NCBI RefSeq assembly: GCF_000714535.1
Contig: NZ_AUND01000012.1
Span: 434,001-498,000, forward strand
Direction of reading: 5' to 3'
Source of the DNA: Thioclava pacifica DSM 10166
Lineage (GTDB): Bacteria > Pseudomonadota > Alphaproteobacteria > Rhodobacterales > Rhodobacteraceae
DNA: 64,000 nt
Part shown: one piece after another, positions 31,106-40,008 of the stretch
Layout: the number at the start of each line of letters is the position of its first letter
Numbering within the stretch: position 1 is the first letter of the stretch
Notes under the pieces: model-generated
Database searches by the model: none
What the model was told of the DNA's origin: nothing
What the model saw: the letters and a program-made list of their open reading frames with translations, nothing else
Translations under genes and position numbers: made by a program

Positions 31106-32461
31106 ATGATCACCGCGAAGAAACGGATCTGGGGCTGGTGGTTTTTCGACTGGGCAAGCCAACCTTATAACACGCTGCTGATCACCTTCATCTTCGCGCC
31201 TTTCGTGAAAGATCTGCTGGGTTCGGGCACCGCGGCGCAGACCGTCTGGGGCTATGGTGTGGGGCTTGCGGGGATCGTGATCGCGCTTGCCTCGCCCTTC
31301 CTCGGCGCCATCGCCGACCGCTCGGGGCGCCGCATGCCCTTCATCTGGGTCTTTTCGGTGATGTATTTCGTGGGCGCGTGGTTCCTCTGGTATGCCGAGC
31401 CCGGCAATTTCCACCTTATGGCGATCATGATCGCCTTCGCGATCGGCATGATCGGGATGGAATTCGCCACCACCTTCACCAATGCGATCCTGCCCGATCT
31501 TGGCCCGCGCGAGGAGATCGGACGGATTTCCGGTTCGGGCTGGGCCTTCGGCTATATCGGCGGGATGATCACCCTCATCATCATGTTACTGCTGCTTCAG
31601 GCCAACCCGACGACCGGCAAGACCATGCTCGGGATCGACCCGCTCTTTGGCCTCGATGTCGCCACCCGCGAGGATACCCGCGCCGTCGGTCCGCTCACCG
31701 CGCTCTGGTACGCGGTTTTCATGATCCCGTTCTTCCTCTGGGTGAAGGAGCCGCGCAAGGCCGACGCGCTGCCGGTGCGCACCGCGCTGCGCGGCGCCTG
31801 GCCGGAACTGCGCGCGACGCTGCGGACGCTGCCGCACCGGCGTTCGTTGTTTTCCTTCCTGCTCAGCTCGATGTTCTACCGCGATGCGCTGAACGGCATC
31901 TACACATTCGGCGGGCTCTACGCGGCGGGGGTTCTGAACTGGTCGATCACGATGATCGGCATCTTCGGTATCCTCGGCACGATCACCGGCGCGCTCTTTG
32001 CCTGGCTCGGCGGCAAGGCGGATGACCGCTGGGGGCCCAAGGCGGTGATCGTGACCACGGTGATCTTGCTGACGCTCGTCGTGGTGGGCATCGTCTTTGT
32101 CTCGCGCGAGAGCGTCTTTGGCATGGCCGTCTCGCCTGACAGCTCGCTGCCCGATATCGCCTTCTACATCCTTGGTGGCATGATCGGCGCTTGCGGCGGC
32201 GCGCTGCAATCGGCCTCGCGTACGATGATGGTCCGCCAGGCCGATCCCGAGAAGATCACCGAGCATTTCGGCCTCTACGCGCTCACCGGCAAGGCCACCG
32301 CTTTCATTGCGCCGCTTTCGATCGGGGTCGTGACGCAGATCTCGGACAATCAGTCGATCGGCATCACCCCGATCATCGTGCTTTTGATTTTGGGCCTTCT
32401 GCTGCTAGGCTGGGTGCGAACCAACGGAGACCACAGCCCCGACGGACAGCCCCAATCATGA
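31106..32461 (+). CDS. MFS transporter, Atg22/UMF1-like
   Basis: A 451-residue major facilitator with about twelve membrane segments. The N-terminus WWFFDWASQPYNTLLITFIF and the loop ADRSGRRMPFIW are typical of the UMF1/Atg22-like group, as are EFATTFTNAILPDLG and GRISGSGWAFGYIGG in the first half. Members are thought to export amino acids or other small molecules; the substrate here is unknown. The start at MITAKKRIW is supported by a G-rich ribosome site. Its stop overlaps the mepA start as ATGA, so it leads a three-gene operon with mepA and the phytase-like esterase. Confidence 0.88.
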   Translation: MITAKKRIWGWWFFDWASQPYNTLLITFIFAPFVKDLLGSGTAAQTVWGYGVGLAGIVIALASPFLGAIADRSGRRMPFIWVFSVMYFVGAWFLWYAEPGNFHLMAIMIAFAIGMIGMEFATTFTNAILPDLGPREEIGRISGSGWAFGYIGGMITLIIMLLLLQANPTTGKTMLGIDPLFGLDVATREDTRAVGPLTALWYAVFMIPFFLWVKEPRKADALPVRTALRGAWPELRATLRTLPHRRSLFSFLLSSMFYRDALNGIYTFGGLYAAGVLNWSITMIGIFGILGTITGALFAWLGGKADDRWGPKAVIVTTVILLTLVVVGIVFVSRESVFGMAVSPDSSLPDIAFYILGGMIGACGGALQSASRTMMVRQADPEKITEHFGLYALTGKATAFIAPLSIGVVTQISDNQSIGITPIIVLLILGLLLLGWVRTNGDHSPDGQPQS

Positions 32462-33351
32462 TCGCCAAGTTTTTCGCAGCCGCCCTTTCGCTTACGCTCA
32501 TTGCCTCGCCTGTCGCCTCCGAGCCGCTTGCCCGCGTGCTCTTCGGCGCGAAATCCGCGCCCTCCGAACAGGCGCCTTCCGCGATCGGGTTTTATTCGCG
32601 CGGCTGCGCCGCCGGGCTTCAGGCAATGCCCGAGAGCGGGCCGACCTGGCAGGCGATGCGGCTGTCGCGCAATCGCAACTGGGGTCAGCCCGAGATGCTC
32701 TCCTATCTTCAGGACCTCTCGCGCTTTGCCGCGAGCCTGCCGGGCTGGAAAGGTCTCTATATCGGCGATATCAGCCAGCCGCGCGGCGGTCCGATGACGG
32801 GCGGCCATGCGAGCCACCAGATCGGGCTCGATGCCGACATCTGGATGCTGCCGCCGAAACGGCTCGACCTCAGCCGCTCCGAGCGCGAGAAGATCTCCTC
32901 GATTTCCGTGCGCACGGCCGATCAGCGCAGCGTCAACGGCAACTGGACGCCGCAGCATATGGCGCTGCTGCGTCACGCGGCCTCCGATCCGCGCGTTGAC
33001 CGGATCTTCGTCGCCGCGGCGGCAAAGATCGCGATGTGCAATACCGCGCCACGCGGGGATCGCGCCTGGCTTCAGAAGATCCGGCCGATCTACGGGCACA
33101 ACACGCATTTCCACGTGCGCTTGAAATGCCCGCCCGGCGCGCGATATTGCGAGACCCAGAAACCCACGGTCGCGCAGCTGTCGAAGGGAGGCGATGGTTG
33201 CGATGACACGCTGATGTGGTGGGTGACGGATTATCTCAACCCGCCCAAGACGGCACCGAAGCCGCCGAAGGGTCCGCCGAAGAAAACAGCCAAGACCTAT
33301 GTGATGTCGGATCTCCCCTCCCAATGCCGCGCCGTTCTGTCCTCGCGCTAG
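32458..33351 (+). CDS. mepA: Penicillin-insensitive murein endopeptidase
   Basis: Periplasmic zinc peptidase of the M74 (LAS) family that cuts D-Ala-mDAP cross-links in peptidoglycan. It has 297 residues. A signal peptide (ending SPVASE) is followed by [14 protein letters not shown]. The zinc motifs are [14 protein letters not shown] near residue 120 and [14 protein letters not shown] near residue 215. Cysteines at several points could form disulfides. A proline/lysine-rich tail comes before the last 15 residues. It begins inside the MFS stop (ATGA) and its end overlaps the next gene by 28 bp. Confidence 0.94.
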   Translation: MIAKFFAAALSLTLIASPVASEPLARVLFGAKSAPSEQAPSAIGFYSRGCAAGLQAMPESGPTWQAMRLSRNRNWGQPEMLSYLQDLSRFAASLPGWKGLYIGDISQPRGGPMTGGHASHQIGLDADIWMLPPKRLDLSRSEREKISSISVRTADQRSVNGNWTPQHMALLRHAASDPRVDRIFVAAAAKIAMCNTAPRGDRAWLQKIRPIYGHNTHFHVRLKCPPGARYCETQKPTVAQLSKGGDGCDDTLMWWVTDYLNPPKTAPKPPKGPPKKTAKTYVMSDLPSQCRAVLSSR

Positions 33352-34253
33352 CCTTCGGCGCGGGGCTGGCCCTGCTGGCGGGGCTCGCCCCCGCCGGGCC
33401 GCATCCGCGCGCGCAATTCCTGCAAAGCTATCACTGGACCATGCCGGGCGTGAGCGTCTTTGGCGGGTTTTCCGGGCTTGAGCTCGGTCCCGACGGGCGC
33501 GATTTCGTTACCCAGTCCGACCGCACCACGATCTGGCGCGGTCAGCTCGATCGCGATGCGTCGGAGCGGATCACCGGCGTCACCATAACCGAGGGGCCGA
33601 ACTGGCTGCACAGCTCCAAGGGCAAGGTTCTGACCCGGCATCTGGGCGATAGCGAGGGGCTTGCGCTTGCCCCCGACGGATCGGTCTATATCTCTTTCGA
33701 GGGGCTCGCGCGGGTGTCGCATTTCCCCACCGATGGCGGCCCGGCCGAACTCTTGCCGCGCCCGAAAGCCTTCGCGAAGATGAAAGGCAATTCCTCGCTC
33801 GAAGCGCTGGCCATCGACGATCTGGGCACGCTCTACACGATGCCCGAGGACTCCGGCAGCACGCGCAAACCCTTCCCGGTCTGGCGCTATCGCAATGGCG
33901 AATGGGACCAGCCCTTCGCGATCCCGCGCGACGGGAACTGGCTGCCGGCGGGCGCGGATTTCGGCCCCGATGGCCGGCTCTATGTTCTCGAGCGTGATTT
34001 CTGGGGGCTTCTGGGCTTTCTCACCCGCGTGCAGGTCTTCGACGTGCAGGACGATTCCCTCTCGGGTGGTGACGTGCTCTTGCAGACCGGGGCGGGCCGG
34101 CACGACAATCTCGAAGGGATCTCGGTCTGGCGCGATGCGAGCGGCGCGATCCGGCTCACGATGATTTCGGATGACAATTTCTTCCCGTTCCAGCGCACCG
34201 AGATCGTCGAATATCGCCTCGCATCCCCGCAGCGCACCGCCAAGAGGGATTGA
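33324..34253 (+). CDS. Exported phytase-like esterase (six-bladed propeller)
   Basis: A 309-residue exported protein. It starts [20 protein letters not shown], which reads as a signal peptide with a twin-Arg-like start. The mature part has the features of the 'esterase-like activity of phytase' family: [57 protein letters not shown] and [13 protein letters not shown], each a propeller blade edge. Enzymatic activity and substrate are not established. The chosen ATG lies within mepA (28-bp overlap), so translation is coupled. The role next to a murein endopeptidase is unknown. Confidence 0.82.
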   Translation: MPRRSVLALAFGAGLALLAGLAPAGPHPRAQFLQSYHWTMPGVSVFGGFSGLELGPDGRDFVTQSDRTTIWRGQLDRDASERITGVTITEGPNWLHSSKGKVLTRHLGDSEGLALAPDGSVYISFEGLARVSHFPTDGGPAELLPRPKAFAKMKGNSSLEALAIDDLGTLYTMPEDSGSTRKPFPVWRYRNGEWDQPFAIPRDGNWLPAGADFGPDGRLYVLERDFWGLLGFLTRVQVFDVQDDSLSGGDVLLQTGAGRHDNLEGISVWRDASGAIRLTMISDDNFFPFQRTEIVEYRLASPQRTAKRD

Positions 34254-34256
34254 CGC

Positions 34257-34304
34257 ACGCGCTACAAGCGCGTATCGCGCGCCCTTGCCCGGAACGGTCC
34301 GGGC
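34257..34304 (+). other. Two hairpins between the esterase gene and the queuosine-precursor transporter
   Basis: A 6-bp stem ACGCGC/GCGCGT with a 5-nt loop (34257-34273) begins 4 bp after the esterase stop. A 7-bp stem GCCCGGA/TCCGGGC with tetraloop ACGG follows at 34287-34304. No T tract follows either. They may be a weak terminator or a structured leader of the transporter gene. Confidence 0.4.
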
Positions 34305-34340
34305 CATGTCTCCGCTACCATGTAAAAACGGTTGAACATC

Positions 34341-34973
34341 ATGACCCGCTACATTCCTGGCATCATTGCCATGGCCATCATCGTCGTGGCCTCCAACATC
34401 CTGGTGCAGTTCCTTCTGGGCAACTTCCTCACCTGGGGTGCGTTTACCTATCCCTTCGCCTTCCTCGTCAACGACGTGATGAACCGCATCTACGGCCCGG
34501 GCGCTGCCCGCCGTGTCGTCTTCGCCGGTTTCGTCGTGGGCGTGATCTGCTCGCTGATCGGCAGCCAGATCATGTTGCAGGGCGACGGCTTCGAATATCC
34601 CGCCGTGACGCTGCGCATTGCGATCGGTTCGGGCACCGCCTTCCTGATCGCGCAGATGGCCGACATCCTCGTCTTCGACAAGCTGCGCAACGGCGTGTGG
34701 TGGCAGGCCCCTGCGGTCTCGACCCTGATCGGCGCCTCGCTCGACACGATGATCTTCTTCTCGATCGCCTTCTCGGCCTCGCTGACCTTCCTCGAGCCGG
34801 CCAATGACGTGTCCTGGGCGAACGAGCATTTGCCGCTTCTGGGCTTTGGTCCGCAGGTTCCGCTCTGGGTGTCGCTTGCCTGTGCAGACTGGCTTGTGAA
34901 ACTTGCCTTAACTTTGGTCGCTCTGCTGCCTTTCAAGGCAATTGTTACCAAACTTTCTCCAAGGATTGCGTAA
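34341..34973 (+). CDS. yhhQ: Queuosine precursor transporter (YhhQ/DUF165)
   Basis: Membrane transporter of 210 residues of the QPTR family, importing queuosine precursors (preQ0, preQ1 or queuine) for tRNA modification. About six hydrophobic segments are visible. Family stretches include FLTWGAFTYPFAFLVNDVMN, RIYGPGAARRVVFAGFV and the later SLACADWLVKLALTLVALLP. A TTG at 34332 opens the frame, but the ATG at 34341 is preferred; the ribosome site is poor in either case. The leader carries two hairpins but not a recognisable preQ1 aptamer. Confidence 0.9.
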   Translation: MTRYIPGIIAMAIIVVASNILVQFLLGNFLTWGAFTYPFAFLVNDVMNRIYGPGAARRVVFAGFVVGVICSLIGSQIMLQGDGFEYPAVTLRIAIGSGTAFLIAQMADILVFDKLRNGVWWQAPAVSTLIGASLDTMIFFSIAFSASLTFLEPANDVSWANEHLPLLGFGPQVPLWVSLACADWLVKLALTLVALLPFKAIVTKLSPRIA

Positions 34974-34980
34974 TTCTTCT

Positions 34981-35003
34981 TGCCACACACAAAATCTGTG
35001 GCA
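34981..35003. other. 7-bp hairpin TGCCACA/TGTGGCA after yhhQ
   Basis: TGCCACA (34981-34987) and TGTGGCA (34997-35003) flank a 9-nt loop, 7 bp after the yhhQ stop. It has no T tract. It could end yhhQ weakly or mark the promoter region of the micro-ORF transcript that follows. Confidence 0.3.
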
Positions 35004-35043
35004 CGCTGTGGATAACGGCAACGCATTGAAAGGAGGTGGTCCA

Positions 35044-35100
35044 GTGTCGAGAGTGATAGTGGAGAGAGGTGTCGGGACAGTCAGGGGGGCCGTGGCCTGA
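35044..35100 (+). CDS. 18-codon micro-ORF behind a near-perfect anti-SD sequence
   Basis: A GTG-started ORF encoding MSRVIVERGVGTVRGAVA. It is preceded at 7 bp by AGGAGG inside GAAAGGAGGTGGTCC (35028-35042), which pairs with the 16S rRNA 3' end over about 15 positions with one G-U wobble. This is far stronger than any other ribosome site in the window. The ORF is followed by 80 bp of stem-rich sequence and two terminators, and no larger gene is on the transcript. Possible roles are a leader peptide, a dual-function small RNA, or a ribosome-binding RNA. I believe similar sequences occur in other Rhodobacteraceae but cannot name the family. Confidence 0.6.
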   Translation: MSRVIVERGVGTVRGAVA

Positions 35101-35181
35101 GGGCAAACCCTAGGGCAAAGAGCCTTGACTGGGACGGCTGGATCCTTCGGACCCTAACCGGACCATCTCCGTAGATCTCGG

Positions 35182-35211
35182 AGGGCCGTCTCACCCAGAG
35201 ACGGCCCTTTT
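35182..35211 (+). terminator. Strong Rho-independent terminator ending the micro-ORF transcript
   Basis: An 11-bp stem AGGGCCGTCTC (35182-35192) with its complement (35198-35208), loop ACCCA, runs into TTTT. It would end a transcript of roughly 200 nt that starts after yhhQ. Confidence 0.9.
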
Positions 35212-35213
35212 CG

Positions 35214-35249
35214 ATAAGGCGCTCCATCGCATATGGAGCGCCTTATTTC
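35214..35249 (+). terminator. Second terminator, 14-bp stem
   Basis: ATAAGGCGCTCCAT (35214-35227) and its exact complement (35233-35246), with loop CGCAT, are followed by TTT. It begins 3 bp after the first terminator, making a tandem stop and insulating the cytochrome c gene. Confidence 0.85.
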
Positions 35250-35324
35250 GTTGATGGAGATCACAGACGAGATCACGTTTCGGGCCTACCCTTCCCTTGC
35301 GTAACCTTTGTGGGAGGGAAGAAA

Positions 35325-35726
35325 ATGCGCTTCATCACCAGTCTCGCCGCCTTTGCGGCGCTCACCGTCACGACCCCGGCCTTCGCTCAGAATGCCGAAG
35401 TCGGGAAGCGTCTCTTTGACCAGTATTGCTCGTCATGCCATGGCCTGGAGGGCAAGGGCGACGGCGCGATGGCCGAGTTTCTGAACATCAAGCCGAGCGA
35501 TCTGACCGCTCTGTCCGCGGCCAATGACGGGGAATACCCGATGCTCAAGGTCATCCACATCATCGACGGGCGCACCGGCGTGCGCGGCCATGGCGGCGAC
35601 ATGCCCGTTTTCGGTGACGTGTTCATGGAAGAGGGCGGGCACGATCCGAATTCCTATACCGATGTTCTGGAAACGCGCGGGCGCGTGCTCTCGCTCGCGA
35701 CCTATCTCGAATCGATCCAGCAATAA
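35325..35726 (+). CDS. Periplasmic mono-heme cytochrome c
   Basis: A 133-residue class I-type cytochrome c. A signal peptide (MRFITSLAAFAALTVTTPAFA) precedes a mature protein with one heme site, CSSCHGLEGKGDG, near residue 40. A likely distal methionine lies in GGDMPVFGDVF near residue 95. It should carry electrons in the periplasm; its partner enzyme is not encoded nearby. GGAGGGAAG precedes the ATG at 35325; a TTG further upstream is rejected. It stands alone after two terminators, so it has its own promoter. Confidence 0.92.
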   Translation: MRFITSLAAFAALTVTTPAFAQNAEVGKRLFDQYCSSCHGLEGKGDGAMAEFLNIKPSDLTALSAANDGEYPMLKVIHIIDGRTGVRGHGGDMPVFGDVFMEEGGHDPNSYTDVLETRGRVLSLATYLESIQQ

Positions 35727-35800
35727 GCGACGTATCGTTCACAAACCGGTCTGGCTCGCGGGGTGATCTCGACTTCGCGATCCGGATATGCTTTTGAAAG

Positions 35801-35820
35801 GCGGGGGCGCGAGTCCCCGC
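35801..35820 (+). other. GC-rich hairpin before xseB
   Basis: GCGGGG (35801-35806) and CCCCGC (35815-35820) form a 6-bp stem with an 8-nt loop, 30 bp before the xseB start. It could end the cytochrome c transcript or be part of the xseB leader. Confidence 0.35.
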
Positions 35821-35849
35821 AATTTCAGTATGTCTGAGGGTTGAGGCGA

Positions 35850-36086
35850 ATGAGCGATATTGACGCGATGAGCTTTGAAGAGGCGATGAAGGCTCTCGAA
35901 GAGGTCGTGGGCCAGTTGGAGCATGGCGACGTGCCACTGGATCGCTCGATCGAACTTTACGAGCGTGGCGCGAAGCTCAAGGAGCGCTGCACGAAGCTTC
36001 TCAAGGAAGCCGAGGAGCGCGTCGAGAAGATCACGCTCGGTGCCGATGGCTCCCCGCAAGGCACGGCGCCGGCCGAAGGTCTGTAA
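35850..36086 (+). CDS. xseB: Exodeoxyribonuclease VII small subunit
   Basis: A 78-residue helical protein, the small subunit of exonuclease VII, which degrades single-stranded DNA with XseA. MSFEEAMKALEEVVGQLEHG and DVPLDRSIELYERGAKLKE are the family pattern. The start at MSDIDAM is chosen over an upstream TTG; GAGG lies before it. It is the first gene of xseB-ispA-dxs, with the ispA ATG following its TAA directly. xseA is not in the window, as usual for this operon. Confidence 0.95.
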   Translation: MSDIDAMSFEEAMKALEEVVGQLEHGDVPLDRSIELYERGAKLKERCTKLLKEAEERVEKITLGADGSPQGTAPAEGL

Positions 36087-36953
36087 ATGTTCGAGACCCG
36101 CCTGAAAGAGGTTCAGCGCTCCGTTCAGGTTGCGCTCGACGCGGCCGTTGCCCGACAACCCGAAGGTCCGCTGCGCGCCCCGATGCATTACGCGCTGCAA
36201 GGCGGCAAGCGTCTGCGTGCCTTTCTCGCGCTCGAAAGCGCCGCGATCTTCGGCATCCCGGAGGCGCAGGCGATGCCCGCCGCCGCCGCCGTCGAGGCGC
36301 TGCACGCCTATTCGCTTGTGCATGATGACCTGCCCTGCATGGATGATGACGACCTGCGCCGGGGCCAGCCGACCGTGCATGTGAAATGGGATGACGCGAC
36401 CGCCGTGCTGACCGGCGACGTGCTCCAGACGCTGGCCTTCGAGCTTTGCGCCGATCCCATCCTCGGCGCGGCAGATCGGCGCATCGCGCTTGTCACGGCG
36501 CTGGCGAAAGCCTCCGGCGCGGCCGGTATGGGCCACGGTCAGGCGCTCGATATCGCCGCCGAGACCGCCCCCGAACCGCTCACGCTTGACCAGATCATCG
36601 CGCTGCAGGCGGGCAAGACCGGGGCGCTGATTTCCTTTGCCACCCGTGCCGGGGCGATCCTCGCCGGGGAAGACCAAAACCCCTTGCAGGCTTACGCCGA
36701 AGCGGTCGGCCTCGCCTTCCAGATCCATGACGACATCCTCGACGTCACCGGCGATGAGGCCGCCACCGGCAAGCGTGTCGGCAAGGATAGCGAGGCGGGC
36801 AAAGCCACTTTCGTTTCGCTGCTTGGTCTCGATGGCGCCCGCGCCCGTGCCGATGCCCTGATCCAGGACGCGATCGACGCCGTTTCCCCTTACGCAGAGA
36901 AGGCGGAAAACTTGCGAGCGGCCGCGCGTTTCGTTATCTCCCGCGAGATGTAG
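36087..36953 (+). CDS. ispA: Farnesyl diphosphate synthase (polyprenyl synthase)
   Basis: Prenyltransferase of 288 residues joining IPP to DMAPP and GPP, giving FPP for quinone and undecaprenyl synthesis. The first aspartate motif reads DDLPCMDDDDLRRGQPT (about residue 85) and the second FQIHDDILDVTGD (about residue 213). GGKRLRAFLALESAAIFG and the Lys in AGKTGALI are further conserved parts. It starts at the base after the xseB stop and is followed 21 bp later by dxs, which makes its precursor pathway. Confidence 0.96.
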   Translation: MFETRLKEVQRSVQVALDAAVARQPEGPLRAPMHYALQGGKRLRAFLALESAAIFGIPEAQAMPAAAAVEALHAYSLVHDDLPCMDDDDLRRGQPTVHVKWDDATAVLTGDVLQTLAFELCADPILGAADRRIALVTALAKASGAAGMGHGQALDIAAETAPEPLTLDQIIALQAGKTGALISFATRAGAILAGEDQNPLQAYAEAVGLAFQIHDDILDVTGDEAATGKRVGKDSEAGKATFVSLLGLDGARARADALIQDAIDAVSPYAEKAENLRAAARFVISREM

Positions 36954-36974
36954 CGCGCCTCAGGGGGCAAGCCG

Positions 36975-38897
36975 ATGACCGATACGCCGAAAGATCCGAC
37001 CGCAACGCCGACCCTCGACCGGGTGCGGCTGCCCTCCGATCTCAAGAGCCTCACCGATGCCGAGCTGAAAAAGCTCGCCCATGAACTGCGCACCGAGACG
37101 ATCTCAGCCGTGTCGCAGACCGGCGGGCACCTGGGCGCGGGGCTCGGCGTGGTCGAGCTGACCGTGGCGCTGCACGCAGTGTTCGACGCGCCGCGCGACA
37201 AGATCATCTGGGACGTGGGCCACCAGTGCTACCCGCACAAGATCCTCACGGGCCGCCGCGAGCGTATCCGCACGCTGCGCATGAAGGGCGGTCTGTCGGG
37301 CTTCACCAAACGCTCGGAATCCCCCTATGACCCGTTCGGCGCGGGCCATAGCTCCACCTCGATCTCGGCGGCTGTCGGCTTCACGATGGGCCGCGAGCTG
37401 GGCGCCGAGACGGGCGATGCGATCGCGGTGATCGGCGATGGCGCGATGTCGGGCGGCATGGCCTTCGAGGCGATGAACCACGCGGGCCATCTGGGCAAGC
37501 GGATGTTCGTCGTGCTCAACGACAACGAGATGTCGATTGCTCCGCCCGTGGGGGCGCTCTCGAACTACCTCACCCGGCTTTATTCCGAAGCCCCGCTGCA
37601 GGATCTGAAATCGGCCGCGAAAGGCGCGATGAGTCTTCTGCCCGAACCGTTCCAGGAAGGCGCGCGCCGCGCCAAGGAAATGCTCAAGGGCATGGCGATG
37701 GGCGGCACGCTCTTCGAAGAGCTCGGCTTTTCCTATGTCGGCCCGGTGGATGGGCATGATCTCGACCAGCTCCTGCCGCTCCTGCGCACGCTCAAGGCCC
37801 GCGCGACCGGCCCGGTGCTGATCCATGCGCTGACCAAGAAGGGCAAGGGTTACGCCCCCGCCGAGAGCCGCCCCGATGGTGGCCATGCCACCGCGAAATT
37901 CGACGTGGCGACGGGCGAGCAGAAGAAATCCCCCTCGAACGCGCCAAGCTACACCAAGGTCTTTGCCGAAAGCCTGATCAAGGAAGCCGTGAAGGACGAA
38001 AAGATCGTCGGCGTCACCGCCGCGATGCCCGATGGCACGGGGCTCAAGCAATTCGCCGAGCACTACCCGCGCCGCTGTTTCGACGTGGGTATCGCCGAGC
38101 AACACGCCGTGACCTTCTCGGCCGGTCTCGCCGCTTCGGGGATGAAACCCTTCTGCGCGATCTACTCGACCTTCCTGCAACGCGGCTACGACCAGATCGT
38201 GCATGACGTGGCGATTCAGCGCCTGCCGGTGCGTTTCGCCATCGACCGCGCGGGTCTGGTGGGGGCCGATGGCGCGACCCATGCGGGCAGCTTCGATATC
38301 GGCTTCATGTCGTCCCTTCCGGGCATGGTCGTGATGGCCGCCGCCGACGAAGCCGAACTCGTCCACATGGTCGCCACCGCCGCCGCCCATGATGAAGGCC
38401 CGATCGCCTTCCGCTACCCGCGCGGCGAAGGCATGGGTGTCGACATGCCCGAAGAAGGCGTGCCGCTGGAAATCGGTAAGGGCCGGATGATTGCGGAAGG
38501 CGCGCGCGTCGCGATCCTGTCCTACGGCACCCGTCTGGCCGAGGTTCTCAAAGCCCGCGAAGCGCTCGCCGCACGCGGCCTTGCGCCGACGATTGCCGAT
38601 GCGCGCTTCGTCAAGCCGCTCGACACCGATCTGATCGACCGGCTCGTGGCCGAACACGAGGCGCTGATCTGCATCGAGGAAGGCGCGGTCGGCGGCTTCG
38701 GCTCCCATGTCGCGCAGTATCTGTCGGATCAGGGCGTCTTCGATCGCGGCTTCAAATTCCGCTCGATGGTCCTGCCTGATACGTTCATCGACCACGCCTC
38801 GCCCGAGGACATGTATCGCTCGGCGGGCATGGATGCACCGCAGATCGAGGCGAAGGTGCTGGAGCTTCTGGGCGTCGCGATCGCGAAACGGGCCTGA
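36975..38897 (+). CDS. dxs: 1-deoxy-D-xylulose-5-phosphate synthase
   Basis: Thiamine-diphosphate enzyme for the first step of the MEP isoprenoid pathway, joining pyruvate and glyceraldehyde-3-phosphate. It has 640 residues. The TPP motif begins [20 protein letters not shown] near residue 150. [16 protein letters not shown] is near the N-terminus, and the pyrimidine domain carries [18 protein letters not shown]. The C-terminal transketolase domain starts at about residue 500. It ends the xseB-ispA-dxs operon and is followed by a 47-bp stretch of overlapping palindromes. Confidence 0.97.
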   Translation: MTDTPKDPTATPTLDRVRLPSDLKSLTDAELKKLAHELRTETISAVSQTGGHLGAGLGVVELTVALHAVFDAPRDKIIWDVGHQCYPHKILTGRRERIRTLRMKGGLSGFTKRSESPYDPFGAGHSSTSISAAVGFTMGRELGAETGDAIAVIGDGAMSGGMAFEAMNHAGHLGKRMFVVLNDNEMSIAPPVGALSNYLTRLYSEAPLQDLKSAAKGAMSLLPEPFQEGARRAKEMLKGMAMGGTLFEELGFSYVGPVDGHDLDQLLPLLRTLKARATGPVLIHALTKKGKGYAPAESRPDGGHATAKFDVATGEQKKSPSNAPSYTKVFAESLIKEAVKDEKIVGVTAAMPDGTGLKQFAEHYPRRCFDVGIAEQHAVTFSAGLAASGMKPFCAIYSTFLQRGYDQIVHDVAIQRLPVRFAIDRAGLVGADGATHAGSFDIGFMSSLPGMVVMAAADEAELVHMVATAAAHDEGPIAFRYPRGEGMGVDMPEEGVPLEIGKGRMIAEGARVAILSYGTRLAEVLKAREALAARGLAPTIADARFVKPLDTDLIDRLVAEHEALICIEEGAVGGFGSHVAQYLSDQGVFDRGFKFRSMVLPDTFIDHASPEDMYRSAGMDAPQIEAKVLELLGVAIAKRA

Positions 38898-38898
38898 G

Positions 38899-38944
38899 AT
38901 AAGCGCAGCTTATGCAGGCGAGGTCTGCATAAGCCAGGCTTATG
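38899..38944. terminator. Three overlapping hairpins between dxs and a convergent gene
   Basis: ATAAGC-gca-GCTTAT (38899-38913), a 10-bp stem GCTTATGCAG/CTGCATAAGC (38908-38917 and 38925-38934) and CATAAGCC-a-GGCTTATG (38928-38944) share arms and exclude one another. The interval separates two convergent genes and reaches into the HAD gene's stop. A bidirectional terminator is likely, though T tracts are missing; a mobile repeat is an alternative. Confidence 0.5.
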
Positions 38945-39557
38945 TGGCCTCGGTCTCGCTCAGCAGCCCTTCCGAAACCAGCCGCGCGGCCCAGCCCTCC
39001 GGCCCCTCGAAGAGATGCGTCTTCCAGCCGAAGGTATGCGCCGTCGCGATATTGTCCGCGCGATCATCGGTGAAGATCAGATCGGCGCCCGAAAGCCCCG
39101 TCGCCTCTTCCACCATCTGATAGATCTTCGGATCGGGCTTCGTTACGCCCATATGACCCGAGATGAAATCGCGGTCGAACTCGCGCAGAAACGGGTAATG
39201 GGTCGCCGCATAATCATAACTCCCGATCCCGAAATTCGTCAGCGAGAAGACCGGCATCCCCTTGGCCTGCAAGGCTTTCATCAGCCGCAGCGAATGCGGG
39301 ATCTCGGGGGCGGCCATCTCGATCCAGTCATCGTGCCAGCGCCGGATCGCATCGCGCCAGGTCGGGTATTTCTCGGCCCAGGCATAGATCGTCTCGCGGA
39401 ACGGCGCGCCGCGGTCGATCTCGTCATTCATGCCGTGCAAATCGACCTCGGCGAACATCGCCTCGCGCGTTTCGCGAGGCATGATCCGATCGTAATGCCG
39501 CTCGGGCTGCCACTCGATCAGCACGTTGCCGATATCGAAGATCACCGCCTTAACCAT
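38940..39557 (-). CDS. HAD-family phosphatase, YihX-like
   Basis: Haloacid-dehalogenase-type hydrolase of 205 residues. Motif I is [12 protein letters not shown]; as in YihX-type sugar phosphatases the second Asp of the usual DxD is Gly. The Thr/Ser of motif II is in VFSLTNFG, the Lys of motif III in [10 protein letters not shown] and motif IV is FTDDRADN. It probably removes phosphate from a small sugar phosphate in the cytoplasm. The start MVKAVIFD overlaps the yaiI stop by 8 bp. It is the last gene of the AEC - fghA - yaiI - HAD operon. Confidence 0.88.
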   Translation of the reverse strand: MVKAVIFDIGNVLIEWQPERHYDRIMPRETREAMFAEVDLHGMNDEIDRGAPFRETIYAWAEKYPTWRDAIRRWHDDWIEMAAPEIPHSLRLMKALQAKGMPVFSLTNFGIGSYDYAATHYPFLREFDRDFISGHMGVTKPDPKIYQMVEEATGLSGADLIFTDDRADNIATAHTFGWKTHLFEGPEGWAARLVSEGLLSETEAT

Positions 39558-40008
39558 TGCCTGCCTCCTTGATCGCCGCCCGCGCCACCCGGTCGAGCGC
39601 ATCCGAGAACCGCGCGCGATCGGCCTTGGAGAACGGCTTGCCACCGCCCTGCCGGAACGGATCGGCCGAACGAAGATCGGCCATAAGATCCCGCGTTGCC
39701 AATACGTTACCGATATTGGAAGGGTTTAGCGCCTCGCCATCGGGGCGCAGTACCCGTGCGCCCGCCTCGACACATTTCGCGGCCAGCGGAATGTCATTGG
39801 TGATGACCACATCGCCCCGGCCCGCGCGTTCGGCGATATACATGTCGGCCACGTCCGGCCCCTGATCGACATAGATCATCTCGACCAGCGGATTGGGCGA
39901 AGGCCGCAGCCCGCCATTCGAGACCAGCATCAGCTTGACGCCCAGCCGGGTCGCGACCCGCTCGGCCTCGGCCTTCACCGGGCAGGCATCGGCATCGACC
40001 CAGATCAC
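39550..40008 (-). CDS. yaiI: YaiI/YqxD family protein (UPF0178)
   Basis: A 152-residue protein of the YaiI family (DUF188), which has a PIN-like fold and unknown function. Typical features are [17 protein letters not shown] at the N-terminus, [16 protein letters not shown] and [19 protein letters not shown]. The acidic residues resemble a nuclease metal site, but activity is not established. It starts with GTG at 40008, overlapping the fghA stop as GTGA, so translation is coupled. Confidence 0.9.
   Translation of the reverse strand: MIWVDADACPVKAEAERVATRLGVKLMLVSNGGLRPSPNPLVEMIYVDQGPDVADMYIAERAGRGDVVITNDIPLAAKCVEAGARVLRPDGEALNPSNIGNVLATRDLMADLRSADPFRQGGGKPFSKADRARFSDALDRVARAAIKEAGNG

Noticed and set aside
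34254-34340. preQ1 riboswitch before yhhQ
   Set aside because: The hairpins do not form the preQ1 aptamer pattern and the A-rich tail is not placed correctly. Kept only as a structured leader.
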